Shown one piece after another: positions 16,920 to 25,240 of a DNA stretch of 64,000 nucleotides; positions within the stretch are counted from its first letter, which is position 1, and each line of letters begins with the position of its first letter. The DNA comes from Neomoorella carbonis (GTDB taxonomy: Bacteria; Bacillota; DSM-521; Neomoorellales; Neomoorellaceae), in the NCBI RefSeq assembly GCF_045278715.1, contig NZ_CP136420.1, positions 1,860,001-1,924,000 of the forward strand. The letters run 5' to 3'. Under the pieces are notes generated by a model. That model was given only the letters and a program-made list of their open reading frames with translations. It ran no database searches and had not been told where the DNA came from. Position numbers and translations under genes: made by a program.

Positions 16920-18991
16920 AAACGGCAGACCTCCACAAAGCAGTCGTAAAAGGCACAACCTGGAAAGCCGGTGGTAAGAATGCCCATATCGGTTGCCAGG
17001 GGAGACGTTAAAAAATTGACATTATAATCCCCCGGCGAAAATAATCTATTCCCCTGGTATTTCTCTCTCCCGTACCAGCCTTCATAGGCGACCACTACCG
17101 CCTCCGGCACACCCGGTTCTATCTTCGCCCTGGCAATTATTTCTCCCTGGCCGTTAAAAACCCGCACCACGTCTCCTTCCGCCAGGTCTCGTTTCCGGGC
17201 CGCGGCGGGGTTGATCAGCACCACCGGTTCAGGATTAAGCGCCTGCAACCAATCCAGGTTATGAAACTGGGAGTGGAGCCCGTATTGCTGGTGGGTAGTC
17301 AGGAGCTGCAGGGGGTATTCCGGCGGCGGCGAGGCTGGCCGTATATATACGGGCAGGTTGGGTAGGCCCAGTTCACCCGCTCTGGCTGAATCCAGTTCTA
17401 TCCTCTCCGGCAGTTCAGGCGGCCGGGCCTTACGCGGCCCGCTCAAAAGTTCCTGCCAGCAACTTATGCCAAAGAGTTCCTGCATGCGCCTGTCAAAGAG
17501 TTCATCCAGCCAGTCCCTTGCTTTTTTATGGCTAGGAAAGGTACTGCTGCCGGGGGATAACTCGTTTAGTTTTTCCGCCATGGCGGCAACTATCTCCAGG
17601 TCGCTCCAGCTTTCATACCAGGGTACCAGGGCGGGCTCGTTAACGGCCACCCAGCGGTGCCAGTAGCTGGAAACAATATCCCAGGTTTCAAACAAGGAAG
17701 CCGCGGGCAAGACGATATCGGCCAGCCTGGCCGTGGGGGTCAGAAAGTGATCGACGACCACGATCATTTCTAAAGTATTTAAGGCTTGAGAGAGCAGCCG
17801 GGCACCGGCCTCCTGGGTGAGGGGATTGCGGCCGGCCACCCATAAAAATTTAACCGGTGGTTCCTGGCAGTGCAGGAGTTCGGCGGCAAAATTGTTCATA
17901 TTCAGGTAACGGTTGCCAGCCTGTCCTCCCGCCCCCGGCCCGCTTCCAACCCTGGGCCACGTATCCAGGTGAGCGTAATATACTCCCCCGCCCCCGGTTC
18001 CCAGGTGACCGGTCAGAGCCGCCAGGGCATTGATGGCCCTGACGTTCTGGCCGCCGTTGGTGTGACGCTGCAGACCGAAGCCGATCCAGATGGCCGCCGG
18101 CCTGCTGGTAGCATACATCTCCGCCAGTTCGGTAATGGCGGCAACCTCCAGGCCGGTTTCCCTGGCAACCCAGTCCTGGGACAGCCCGGCCAGGTAGCTG
18201 CGTAAGGCCGGCCATCCTGCCGCATAGCGGCTCAGGGCCTCTTCATCAAGACGCCCTCGCTGCCAGAGGTAGGCCAGGACACCCAGGGCCAGGGCTCCGT
18301 CAGTACCGGGTTTAATCTGCAAATAGTAATCGGCCCACTTTGCCGTCGCTGTAAAGACGGGGTCGATGACCACCACCCTGCCCCCCTGGTCCCGGGCTTG
18401 TTGCAGGAACGGCAGGGAATGAACCGCCGTCCAGGCAGGATTGGTCCCCCAGAGGATAATACATTTATTCCTGGCCAGGTCCTCGGGGTCGGGGCTGGCC
18501 ACCCTGCCGAAGTCAAGGTAAAAAGCGTCAAGGCCTGCCGACCAGCAGGGTGAGCCCCCGGCCCGGGTGGTGGGGCCCAGGCTATCAAAAAAGACTTCTA
18601 TTATATTTTGCAGCCAGCCGAAATTCCCCGAGTATTTATTTAAAGCAACTGGAAGGGTGCTGCCATACCTGGCTTTAAGGTCCAGGATGCTGGTGGCAAT
18701 AAGTTCCAGTGCTTCCTCCCAGGAAAGGCGTTGCCAGTTGCCGGAACCCCGGGGATACTGGCGCAATGGGTAGCGCAGCCGCTCCGGGCTATGCACCCGG
18801 CGACTATAGGCGTAACCCTTGGCGCAGAGACGACCCCGGGTATAGCCGTGCTGTGGGTCACCTTCCACTTTGACTACCCGGCCGTCTTCCACATAGGTCA
18901 GCATGGCGCAGGCGTCGTAACAGTTACAGGGACAGGCAGAACGGTAAACAGGCACACCCACCACCCCTTCTCCCATCCCTCTCTTCATCAC
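16916..18991 (-). CDS. Molybdopterin oxidoreductase, DMSO-reductase family, second copy without Tat signal
   Basis: A 691-residue catalytic subunit. The [4Fe-4S] motif has Cys 20, 24, 28 and 56. GGSPCW places a Cys (residue 149) where the family holds its Mo ligand. Conserved stretches include WGTNPAWT, QRHTNGGQNVRAI and the C-terminal dinucleotide-binding domain. It is clearly a paralogue of the protein at 20564-22786 but has no twin-arginine signal, so it may stay in the cytoplasm. The substrate cannot be told from the sequence. With its B subunit it forms a unit just downstream of a complete A-B-C set. Confidence 0.85.
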   Translation of the reverse strand: MMKRGMGEGVVGVPVYRSACPCNCYDACAMLTYVEDGRVVKVEGDPQHGYTRGRLCAKGYAYSRRVHSPERLRYPLRQYPRGSGNWQRLSWEEALELIATSILDLKARYGSTLPVALNKYSGNFGWLQNIIEVFFDSLGPTTRAGGSPCWSAGLDAFYLDFGRVASPDPEDLARNKCIILWGTNPAWTAVHSLPFLQQARDQGGRVVVIDPVFTATAKWADYYLQIKPGTDGALALGVLAYLWQRGRLDEEALSRYAAGWPALRSYLAGLSQDWVARETGLEVAAITELAEMYATSRPAAIWIGFGLQRHTNGGQNVRAINALAALTGHLGTGGGGVYYAHLDTWPRVGSGPGAGGQAGNRYLNMNNFAAELLHCQEPPVKFLWVAGRNPLTQEAGARLLSQALNTLEMIVVVDHFLTPTARLADIVLPAASLFETWDIVSSYWHRWVAVNEPALVPWYESWSDLEIVAAMAEKLNELSPGSSTFPSHKKARDWLDELFDRRMQELFGISCWQELLSGPRKARPPELPERIELDSARAGELGLPNLPVYIRPASPPPEYPLQLLTTHQQYGLHSQFHNLDWLQALNPEPVVLINPAAARKRDLAEGDVVRVFNGQGEIIARAKIEPGVPEAVVVAYEGWYGREKYQGNRLFSPGDYNVNFLTSPLATDMGILTTGFPGCAFYDCFVEVCRL

Positions 18992-19030
18992 TATTTTACT
19001 TTATTTTGATTCCTTCTGTCCACAGGTCCC

Positions 19031-19116
19031 TGATTAACTAAAAACCCCTCGCAGCCGCAGGCATCAGGCAGCTTCGCAACCATGCCGGCTCCATGATTAA
19101 CAAAAACCCCTCGCAG
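19031..19116 (-). repeat. Pair of ~23-bp direct repeats with terminator character
   Basis: Two nearly identical copies at 19031-19054 and 19094-19116 (TGATTAAC followed by AAAACCCCTCGCAG). On the minus strand each reads CTGCGAGGGGTTTTT; in the upstream copy CCCCTGCGAGGGG followed by TTTTTG forms a small hairpin with a T-tract. They fill the gap between the first (A-B-C) and second (A-B) molybdoenzyme units and probably reduce read-through. Confidence 0.55.
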
Positions 19117-19169
19117 GGGAGGGGGTTGCAACCGCAGGTAAGGAATAGGGCCTTCCGCTAATTTTAGAA

Positions 19170-19991
19170 CTAACCGATGGCCAGTGGTACTGCTGTACCG
19201 TAGAAAAGGGCCCGGCCGATCAATTCTCCCGCCAAGAGTAGGAGCAGGAGGGCCAGGGAGAGGGATAGAGAGCCCCTTTCCTGCCGACGTAACTGATAAC
19301 TGACGGCTAGAGGTGCCAGCCACCCGGCCAGGACCCGCAGCCACCACCACGGGCTGGCCAAAAGAGTGGTAACGGTCAGCCGGGCTTCCGGCCCCGCTGC
19401 GGCCAGGAAGGTTAGGTATGACAGCGAGCTGATGATACTTAGGAGCAAGATCCAGACCAGAGCCCGGCTTGCGAGGCTGCCTTCCAGCCATGGCGCAAGG
19501 CCGGGGAGCAACTGCTCGAGGCACATCCCCAGGGCCGGGCCCAGTAGAAAGGCTGTCAGGAAAAAGGTAAGGACGGTATGAAAGTTATACCAGGCCGGGC
19601 GGGCCGGCAGGACATAGATGAGGGCGCTGGCCATCACCCCCAGGAGGCCGCTGGCCAGGGCCAGGACGGCGGCCAGCCGCGCCAGGGTCTGCTTTCCTCC
19701 CTTTGCAGCCAGGTAAGCTGCCAGGAGCAAGAGAAAACACAGGCTGAAAAGTAGGACTTCCCGGCTCAGCCAGGAGGAAGCCAGGTGGGTCAAGGCCCGG
19801 TAGGCGTTTTCCGGGTGACCAAGGTGGCCCAGGGAGATAACCATTGCTGCCGCTAAAATCCCGGCCGGCAGGAGATAGGTCCATCTGGGATTAGCTTTAC
19901 CGGCTGCACCTGGAACCACCATGACCAGGTAGCCGACGGCCATTTGCGCGAAGATGGTGAAAAAAACCAGGGGCCATTCCCAGTTTGTCAT
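19170..19991 (-). CDS. dmsC: DmsC-like membrane anchor subunit
   Basis: A 273-residue, very hydrophobic protein with about eight transmembrane helices, matching the DMSO reductase anchor DmsC (MTNWEWPLVFFTIFAQMAVG start and a central HLGHPENAYRAL loop). It would anchor the A and B subunits on the outer face of the membrane and exchange electrons with menaquinone. It directly follows the B subunit gene. No heme-ligand histidine pattern of NrfD type is evident beyond the conserved loop His. Confidence 0.85.
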   Translation of the reverse strand: MTNWEWPLVFFTIFAQMAVGYLVMVVPGAAGKANPRWTYLLPAGILAAAMVISLGHLGHPENAYRALTHLASSWLSREVLLFSLCFLLLLAAYLAAKGGKQTLARLAAVLALASGLLGVMASALIYVLPARPAWYNFHTVLTFFLTAFLLGPALGMCLEQLLPGLAPWLEGSLASRALVWILLLSIISSLSYLTFLAAAGPEARLTVTTLLASPWWWLRVLAGWLAPLAVSYQLRRQERGSLSLSLALLLLLLAGELIGRALFYGTAVPLAIG

Positions 19992-20567
19992 TCAAACATC
20001 CCTCCTGATCTGGACTCCGGCTCGCGGGGGTACGAAACGGACGGATGGCCGGGTAATAGTTATATCGGGAAATCCCGGCAGTTCTTTTACAGTGCCCGGC
20101 TCGGGGAAGGAATTGAGATCCTTTATGAGCTGCAGCGCCCCCACCGGGCAGGCGGCCACGCAGGCCGGCTCCTCATTGCGGTCTACCTTCTGGTAGCAGA
20201 GCTGGCACTTTTCCACCCGGCGGTCCTTTTCGTTGTACTGAGGGGCCCCATAGGGGCAGGCCATGGTGCACAGGCGGCAGCCGATGCAGCGGGCGTGGTC
20301 CTGGAGGACGATGCCGTCCTCGCGCTTGCTGTAGGCCCCCACCGGGCAGACCTTGAGACAGGCCGGGTCGGCGCAGTGGTTGCAGGCAAGGGACATAAAG
20401 TTGCGCTCCGGATAAGGGAGGCTGGCTTCCCGCTGCTGGTAGACCCGCCGCCAGCGGGGCTTGACCTCAGTTTGATATTCGTTTTTGCAGGCCATCTCAC
20501 AGCTGAAGCAACCTATGCATTTTTCCGTATCCACCAGAAAACCCAGTTGCTTGGCCACGGCCCTCAC
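19992..20567 (-). CDS. dmsB: DmsB-like four-cluster ferredoxin subunit
   Basis: A 191-residue electron transfer subunit with four [4Fe-4S] motifs (CIGCFSCEMAC, CNHCADPACLKVCP, CIGCRLCTMACP, CQLCYQKV...CVAACP). Its start overlaps the end of the catalytic gene by four bases and its end abuts dmsC. It should shuttle electrons between the DmsC-like anchor and the molybdenum subunit. It has no own export signal and would be carried across with the Tat-bearing A subunit. Confidence 0.9.
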   Translation of the reverse strand: MRAVAKQLGFLVDTEKCIGCFSCEMACKNEYQTEVKPRWRRVYQQREASLPYPERNFMSLACNHCADPACLKVCPVGAYSKREDGIVLQDHARCIGCRLCTMACPYGAPQYNEKDRRVEKCQLCYQKVDRNEEPACVAACPVGALQLIKDLNSFPEPGTVKELPGFPDITITRPSVRFVPPRAGVQIRRDV

Positions 20568-22786
20568 CTCACTTTCTCGATATTAACGAAGTTATCATGG
20601 AAAGCCAGGCCGCGGTTACCGGTGGCCTTTTTGCCCATATCGCTGGGGACGGCTTTTACTGTGTAATTGATATTGTAATTGAGATCTTTGTACCAGGCCT
20701 CGTAAGCCACCAGGACCTCCGGCGCCGTGGTGGCGGTAATCCTGGCCTTCAGGGTGACGTAACCGATTTCGTTATACACTTTAACCCAATCCCCGTCCTT
20801 GATCCCCTTGGCGGCAGCCGTAGCCGGGTGGATTTCCACATAAGGTTCAGGGCTGACATTCATCATCCAGTCGATATTCTGGAACTGGGAATGGAGACCG
20901 TGGCGCCAGTGAGGCGTAAACAAGCGATAGGGGTATTCCGGCGACGGCTGCTTCTCCGGGACATATATCGGCAGGGCCGGTAGGCCGTATTTGGGGGCCT
21001 CGGATGATTTAATTTCGATTTTCCCGGAAGGCGTGCGGAATTTGCCGTCCGCCCAGGCCGCCGGGGGAAGTTTCGCTTTGCGCGGCCCCTTTTTCAGCTC
21101 GCGATAGTCGCTGATGCCCAGCAGGTCAAGCATTTTGGGGTTGAACTCCTTGCCCACCCATTCTTCCAGGTTGCCGCTGGTGGGATAAGTGCAGGAGCCG
21201 GGCTCCAGGGCGTTAAGTTTGGCCGAAAGCAACATGGCGATCTGCACGTCGTTTTTAGCTTCAAAATAGGGTTCAATGGCCTGCTCGTTAATCCCCACCC
21301 AGTAGTGCCAGTAGCTGGCGTTCACGCCGTACTCTTCAAAGTGGGTGGTGGCCGGCAGGACGATGTCCGACCAGGCGGCGGTGCGGGTTAAGAAGTGGTC
21401 CACCGTCACCACCAGGTCCATGGTTTCAAAGGCTTTCTGGACCACCTGGGGTTCGGGGTCCTGGGATAAAGGATTGCGGCAGGCGATCCAGAGCATCTTG
21501 ATGGGCGGGTCGTTAGTGTTGAGCAGTTCGGCGCCAAAATTGTTGATGTTGATAAAGCGGTCGCCCATGGTGCCGTCGGGTTTCTTGACCCCGACCGCCC
21601 CGGCCGGTTTGGGCATGGTCATGGCCGCGTAATTAAAACCCCAGGTTTCCAGGTGGCCGTAGAGGGCGCCGCCCCCGCTCTTGCCCACGTTGCCGGTAAT
21701 AGCCGCCAGGGCGTCGATGGCCCGGACGTTCTGACCGCCGTTGGTGTGGCGCTGCAGGCCGTAACCGATCCAGATGGCCGCCGGTTTGGTGGTGGCGTAC
21801 TCCCGGGCCAGGTCGGCGATTACCCCGGCCGGGATGCCGGTGATCTTGCTCGCCCACTCCAGGGTCACTTCCCGGCGCAGGTATTCAAAGAATTCCTCCC
21901 AGCCGACGGCATTGGCCTTGAGGTATTCCACATCCACCCAGCCGTTGTCCAGGATGTGGCGAGCCATGCCCAGCGCCAGGGCGCCGTCGGTGCTCGGTTT
22001 TATCTGCAAATAGAGGTCCGCCTTGGCGGCCGTCTGGGTGACAATGGGGTCGATGGCGACGATCTTCGCCCCCTTCTCCCGGGCGGCGTAAATAAAGCGC
22101 ATGGAATGGACAGAAGTCCAGGCCGGATTTACTCCCCAGAGGATAATGTAACGAGAATTGACCAGGTCTTCCGGGTCGTTGTTCCAGAGGGTGCCGAAAT
22201 CGTAGGTCTGGGCGTCGATACCAGCCGGCCAGCAAGGCGTTCCCAGGGCCCTGGTAGTATAACCGATACTGCTCATCATGCCTTCAATGCCGTAATGAAG
22301 AATATCAAAGTTGCCGGAATACTTATTCAAGCAGATGGGCAGGGTACTGCCGTACTCTTTTTTGATAGCCAGGATCTTCCGGGCGATTATTTCAAGGGCT
22401 TCGTCCCAGGAAATGCGCTGCCACTTGCCTGAACCCCGTGGCTCCTGCTTCATGGGGTACTTGAGCCGGTCCGGGCTGTAGACCCGGCGGGTATAGGTAT
22501 ATCCCTTGACGCACAGGCGCCCGTTGGTAAAGGTATTGACCGGATCGCCGCTGACTTTGCGTAAGACGCCGTCCTTGACGTAACTCAGCATGCTGCAGGT
22601 ATCATAACAGTTGCGGGGGCAAACATTGCGGAAGACTTTCGCCCCGGCTCCTGCTTCCGGGTAGCCTGCCTCTACAGCGGCGGCGGGAGCAGCATATTTC
22701 AGACCACCATAGGCAGTAAGGGCAGTCAAAGCGCTGCCGGCGGCCAGGCCCTTCAGGAAAGACCGGCGGGTAAGCTGGTAAGCCAT
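20564..22786 (-). CDS. dmsA: Molybdopterin oxidoreductase, DMSO-reductase family, Tat-exported
   Basis: A 740-residue catalytic subunit. TRRSFLKG at residues 6-13 is a Tat signal, followed by a hydrophobic segment and an Ala-rich cleavage region, so it works outside the membrane. The [4Fe-4S] cysteines are 56, 60, 64 and 92. Cys 185 (GTPCW) is the likely Mo ligand, unlike the Ser of the E. coli DMSO reductase. With the B and C subunits it forms a DmsABC-like terminal reductase or dehydrogenase. The Cys ligand would also fit sulfur-compound reductases of the Psr/Phs/Ttr kind; I cannot name the substrate. Confidence 0.85.
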   Translation of the reverse strand: MAYQLTRRSFLKGLAAGSALTALTAYGGLKYAAPAAAVEAGYPEAGAGAKVFRNVCPRNCYDTCSMLSYVKDGVLRKVSGDPVNTFTNGRLCVKGYTYTRRVYSPDRLKYPMKQEPRGSGKWQRISWDEALEIIARKILAIKKEYGSTLPICLNKYSGNFDILHYGIEGMMSSIGYTTRALGTPCWPAGIDAQTYDFGTLWNNDPEDLVNSRYIILWGVNPAWTSVHSMRFIYAAREKGAKIVAIDPIVTQTAAKADLYLQIKPSTDGALALGMARHILDNGWVDVEYLKANAVGWEEFFEYLRREVTLEWASKITGIPAGVIADLAREYATTKPAAIWIGYGLQRHTNGGQNVRAIDALAAITGNVGKSGGGALYGHLETWGFNYAAMTMPKPAGAVGVKKPDGTMGDRFININNFGAELLNTNDPPIKMLWIACRNPLSQDPEPQVVQKAFETMDLVVTVDHFLTRTAAWSDIVLPATTHFEEYGVNASYWHYWVGINEQAIEPYFEAKNDVQIAMLLSAKLNALEPGSCTYPTSGNLEEWVGKEFNPKMLDLLGISDYRELKKGPRKAKLPPAAWADGKFRTPSGKIEIKSSEAPKYGLPALPIYVPEKQPSPEYPYRLFTPHWRHGLHSQFQNIDWMMNVSPEPYVEIHPATAAAKGIKDGDWVKVYNEIGYVTLKARITATTAPEVLVAYEAWYKDLNYNINYTVKAVPSDMGKKATGNRGLAFHDNFVNIEKVR

Positions 22787-22816
22787 ACTTCTTCACCTCC
22801 ATTTACCCGGATGTTG

Positions 22817-23002
22817 CTAAATGTTGGGTTTACCGCTATCCGGCCCCTTGAGATTATCCTGGTAGATAACTCCCCGGTAATTGGGATCCGTGGGGCCGCT
22901 CTGGACGGACAAGGCTTTCTGGCTGCTGCCGCAGCCAACCAAAAACAGGCTGAGGGCCAGCAGGATAAGTAAATATCGTAATCCCTTATTCACCTTTAAC
23001 AT
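22817..23002 (-). CDS. Small putative lipoprotein
   Basis: A 61-residue protein with a positively charged start, a hydrophobic stretch and a lipobox LFLVGC followed by GSS, so it is probably lipidated at Cys 24 and held on the outer membrane face. The mature part (~38 residues) is polar and of no family I know. It lies just upstream of the Tat-exported molybdoenzyme and could be its accessory or simply the first gene of the operon. Confidence 0.65.
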   Translation of the reverse strand: MLKVNKGLRYLLILLALSLFLVGCGSSQKALSVQSGPTDPNYRGVIYQDNLKGPDSGKPNI

Positions 23003-23048
23003 CCCCCCTACTTGTTCTTGCTGTTACGTGAACATATTCGGGAAAATA

Positions 23049-23093
23049 AAAAATCCCCCTTTAGAAGAAATCAAAACTTTCTAGAGGGGGATT
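23049..23093 (-). terminator. Terminator after the hendecad-repeat gene
   Basis: A long stem (AAATCCCCCTTTAGA paired with TCTAGAGGGGGATTT, small mismatch) whose minus-strand reading is followed by TTTTTTATTTT. It ends the gene at 23119-23724 and separates it from the lipoprotein-molybdoenzyme operon. Confidence 0.8.
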
Positions 23094-23118
23094 TGCAATT
23101 TATCCAAAGGCTAGCCCA

Positions 23119-23724
23119 TCACTTGTACAGCAAAGTTGCTATGGTCCCGATAAAACCTACAGCAATGGTAATTACGGCGCTGATAGCCCAGAATCTGAGG
23201 TTACCAAGCTTGTCATCCAATGTATCAATACGATTGCTTAATTTACCGTCAATAGCATCGATACGCTGGCCCAACTTATGTTCAACTTCTTCGATGCACC
23301 CGCTCAGCTTTTCCTCTACAGTGTCAATACGCTGGCTCAGCATTTGCTCGACCGCGTCAATCCGCTGGCTCAGCTTTTGCTCCACCGCGTCAATACGCTG
23401 GCTCAGCATTTGCTCCACCGCGTCAATACGCTGGCTCAGCTTTTGCTCGACCTTGTCAATACGCTGACTCAGTTTTTGCTCCACCGTGTCAATACGCTGG
23501 CTCAGCTTTTGCTCGACCGTGTCAATACGCTGGCTCAGCTTTTGCTCCACCGCGCTGATGCGTTCCTCGGACTTTTGATCCCCATCCCGGATTTCTTTCG
23601 TCAATTTTTCATCGAGCCGGTCTAAACGCTGTAAAAGAAAGAAAAATTCCGGTGAAGCCATGGTGCGTGGCGGTTCATTTGTAGCTGCTATTTCTCGCAA
23701 GCTCTCTTCCGGCATGGCGCTCAC
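23119..23724 (-). CDS. Hendecad-repeat coiled-coil protein with C-terminal membrane anchor
   Basis: A 201-residue protein. Residues ~55-175 are eleven tandem copies of an 11-residue unit of type QRIDTVEQKLS, each coded by a 33-base DNA repeat; the last copies are more divergent. This 11/3 periodicity gives a nearly straight coiled coil. The last 25 residues form one transmembrane helix (FWAISAVITIAVGFIGTIATLL) ending in LLYK. The protein is probably a tail-anchored rod facing the cytoplasm. The GTG at 23724 lies seven bases after GGAGGTG. No function can be assigned. The repeat number is likely to vary between strains. Confidence 0.7.
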   Translation of the reverse strand: MSAMPEESLREIAATNEPPRTMASPEFFFLLQRLDRLDEKLTKEIRDGDQKSEERISAVEQKLSQRIDTVEQKLSQRIDTVEQKLSQRIDKVEQKLSQRIDAVEQMLSQRIDAVEQKLSQRIDAVEQMLSQRIDTVEEKLSGCIEEVEHKLGQRIDAIDGKLSNRIDTLDDKLGNLRFWAISAVITIAVGFIGTIATLLYK

Positions 23725-23741
23725 CCGCCTTCACCTCCATT

Positions 23742-24578
23742 CTAACCATAAGTTTTTCTTAAATCAACAGTATAAATTAAATCTTGTCGCTGCCGGAGAG
23801 CTTCATAAAGGAGGAGGGCCGCCGCTACGGCGGCGTTCAAGGACTCAACCGGGCCGACCAGGGGAATGCCCACGCGGGCCGTAGCTGCGGCCAGCAATTC
23901 CCTCCCCGGGCCATGGTTCTCGCTGCCCACGGCCAGGGCCAGGGGGGGCCTTAAGTCCGCCTGCCAGAAAACTAAAGGCGCGCCGACGTCGGCCACTACC
24001 AGCTTTATCCCGCAAGCTTCCAATTCCCGCACCAGGGTAGCTGGCTCCACGCCGCTAACCACCGGCAGCTTAAAGGTGGCACCCATGGCCGCCCGGACTA
24101 CCTTGGGGTTAAAGGGGTCAACGCTGCCGCGGGTTAAAATCAGTCCCGTAGCTCCGGCTCCCAGGGCAGTCCGCCAGATGGTCCCCAGATTCCCCGGATC
24201 CTGCAACCCGGCGGCCACCATTAGCAAAGGAGAAGGCCGGCTCAGGAGTCTTGTCAGGGAACTTGCCTGGAAGGGGGCTATAGCCACCACTCCCGGCGGC
24301 GTCACGGTCGTGCTGATGGCCTGCATCAATTCCTCCGTCACCGCCAGGCAGCGGTAGCCAGCCTCCTGCAGGCTGGCTACCAGCTGCTCTCCCCGCGGGG
24401 CAGCAAGAATTTGCGGGCTGTACAAAACTACTTCGAGGGGTATCCCGGCCTGCCGGGCTTCCTCCAGCAGGTGGATGCCCTCGATTAGATAAAGGCCTTT
24501 TTTCTCCCGCCAGGAACGCTCCTTTAAAGAACGAGCCAGCTTTACATAACGGTTGGCTGCCGAAGTGATTAACTCCAC
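23742..24578 (-). CDS. TrmH/SpoU-family RNA 2'-O-methyltransferase
   Basis: 278 residues. The N-terminal substrate-binding domain begins with ITSAANRYVKLARSL and includes GLYLIEGIHLLEEA. The C-terminal SPOUT knot domain has the three motifs: LQDPGNLGTIWRTA, ALAVGSENHGPG and VGPVESLNAAVAAALLLYEA. It would methylate a ribose in rRNA or tRNA using SAM; the target is not predictable. It is in the usual place between pheST and thrS-rplT blocks in Firmicutes. It ends 18 bases before the next gene. Confidence 0.9.
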   Translation of the reverse strand: MELITSAANRYVKLARSLKERSWREKKGLYLIEGIHLLEEARQAGIPLEVVLYSPQILAAPRGEQLVASLQEAGYRCLAVTEELMQAISTTVTPPGVVAIAPFQASSLTRLLSRPSPLLMVAAGLQDPGNLGTIWRTALGAGATGLILTRGSVDPFNPKVVRAAMGATFKLPVVSGVEPATLVRELEACGIKLVVADVGAPLVFWQADLRPPLALAVGSENHGPGRELLAAATARVGIPLVGPVESLNAAVAAALLLYEALRQRQDLIYTVDLRKTYG

Positions 24579-24579
24579 C

Positions 24580-25227
24580 TTAGCTTTCCTGCAGCCTTTC
24601 CAGGGCTTTGTTCCGGCCTACCAGTACCATGATGTCGCCTTCTTTCACCACATCGTCGGCTCCGGGAGCAGCCAGTATTTTATCATTGCGTTTGATAGCC
24701 ATGACGCTGACACCGTGCTGGGCGCGTAAATTCAGCTGCCCCAGGGTCTTACCCGCCACCCTGGCCGGGGCCACAATCTCCACAATGCTGTATTCCGGCG
24801 AGAGGTCGATATGCTCCAGGACGTTGCCGGAAGCAAGGGTATGGGCGACCCTGATTCCCATATCCCGCTCCGGATAAACGACTTTATCGGCACCTATTTT
24901 CGCCAGGACTTTACCGTGCAGGTCGTTCAGGGCCTTGGCCACGACGCACTTGATGCCCATTTCCTTGACGATTAAAGTGACCAGGATATTGGCCTCGACA
25001 TTTTCCCCAATGGCGACAATGGCCACGTCCACATTGCGAATGCCAGCCGCCTTCAAGGCTTCCTCATCGCGGGCATCTGCCTGGATGGCCGTAGTGACCT
25101 CGTTCATAAGGGCTTCCACCTTGGCCTCGTCCCTATCAATGGCGATTACCTGGTGACCCATGCGGGCCAAGGTGCGGGCCACGCTGGATCCGAAACGCCC
25201 CAGGCCAATGACGGCAAATTGTTTCAC
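24580..25227 (-). CDS. ktrA: Potassium uptake regulator KtrA (TrkA-N/TrkA-C)
   Basis: A 215-residue protein with an N-terminal Rossmann RCK domain (VIGLGRFGSSVARTLA, then DRDEAKVE) and a C-terminal TrkA-C domain. It forms the nucleotide-gated octameric ring that controls the KtrB channel. The GTG at 25227 has AGGAGG seven bases upstream and removes a spurious 8-residue extension. Together with the next gene it makes a Ktr system. Confidence 0.9.
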   Translation of the reverse strand: MKQFAVIGLGRFGSSVARTLARMGHQVIAIDRDEAKVEALMNEVTTAIQADARDEEALKAAGIRNVDVAIVAIGENVEANILVTLIVKEMGIKCVVAKALNDLHGKVLAKIGADKVVYPERDMGIRVAHTLASGNVLEHIDLSPEYSIVEIVAPARVAGKTLGQLNLRAQHGVSVMAIKRNDKILAAPGADDVVKEGDIMVLVGRNKALERLQES

Positions 25228-25240
25228 GGCCTTACCTCCT

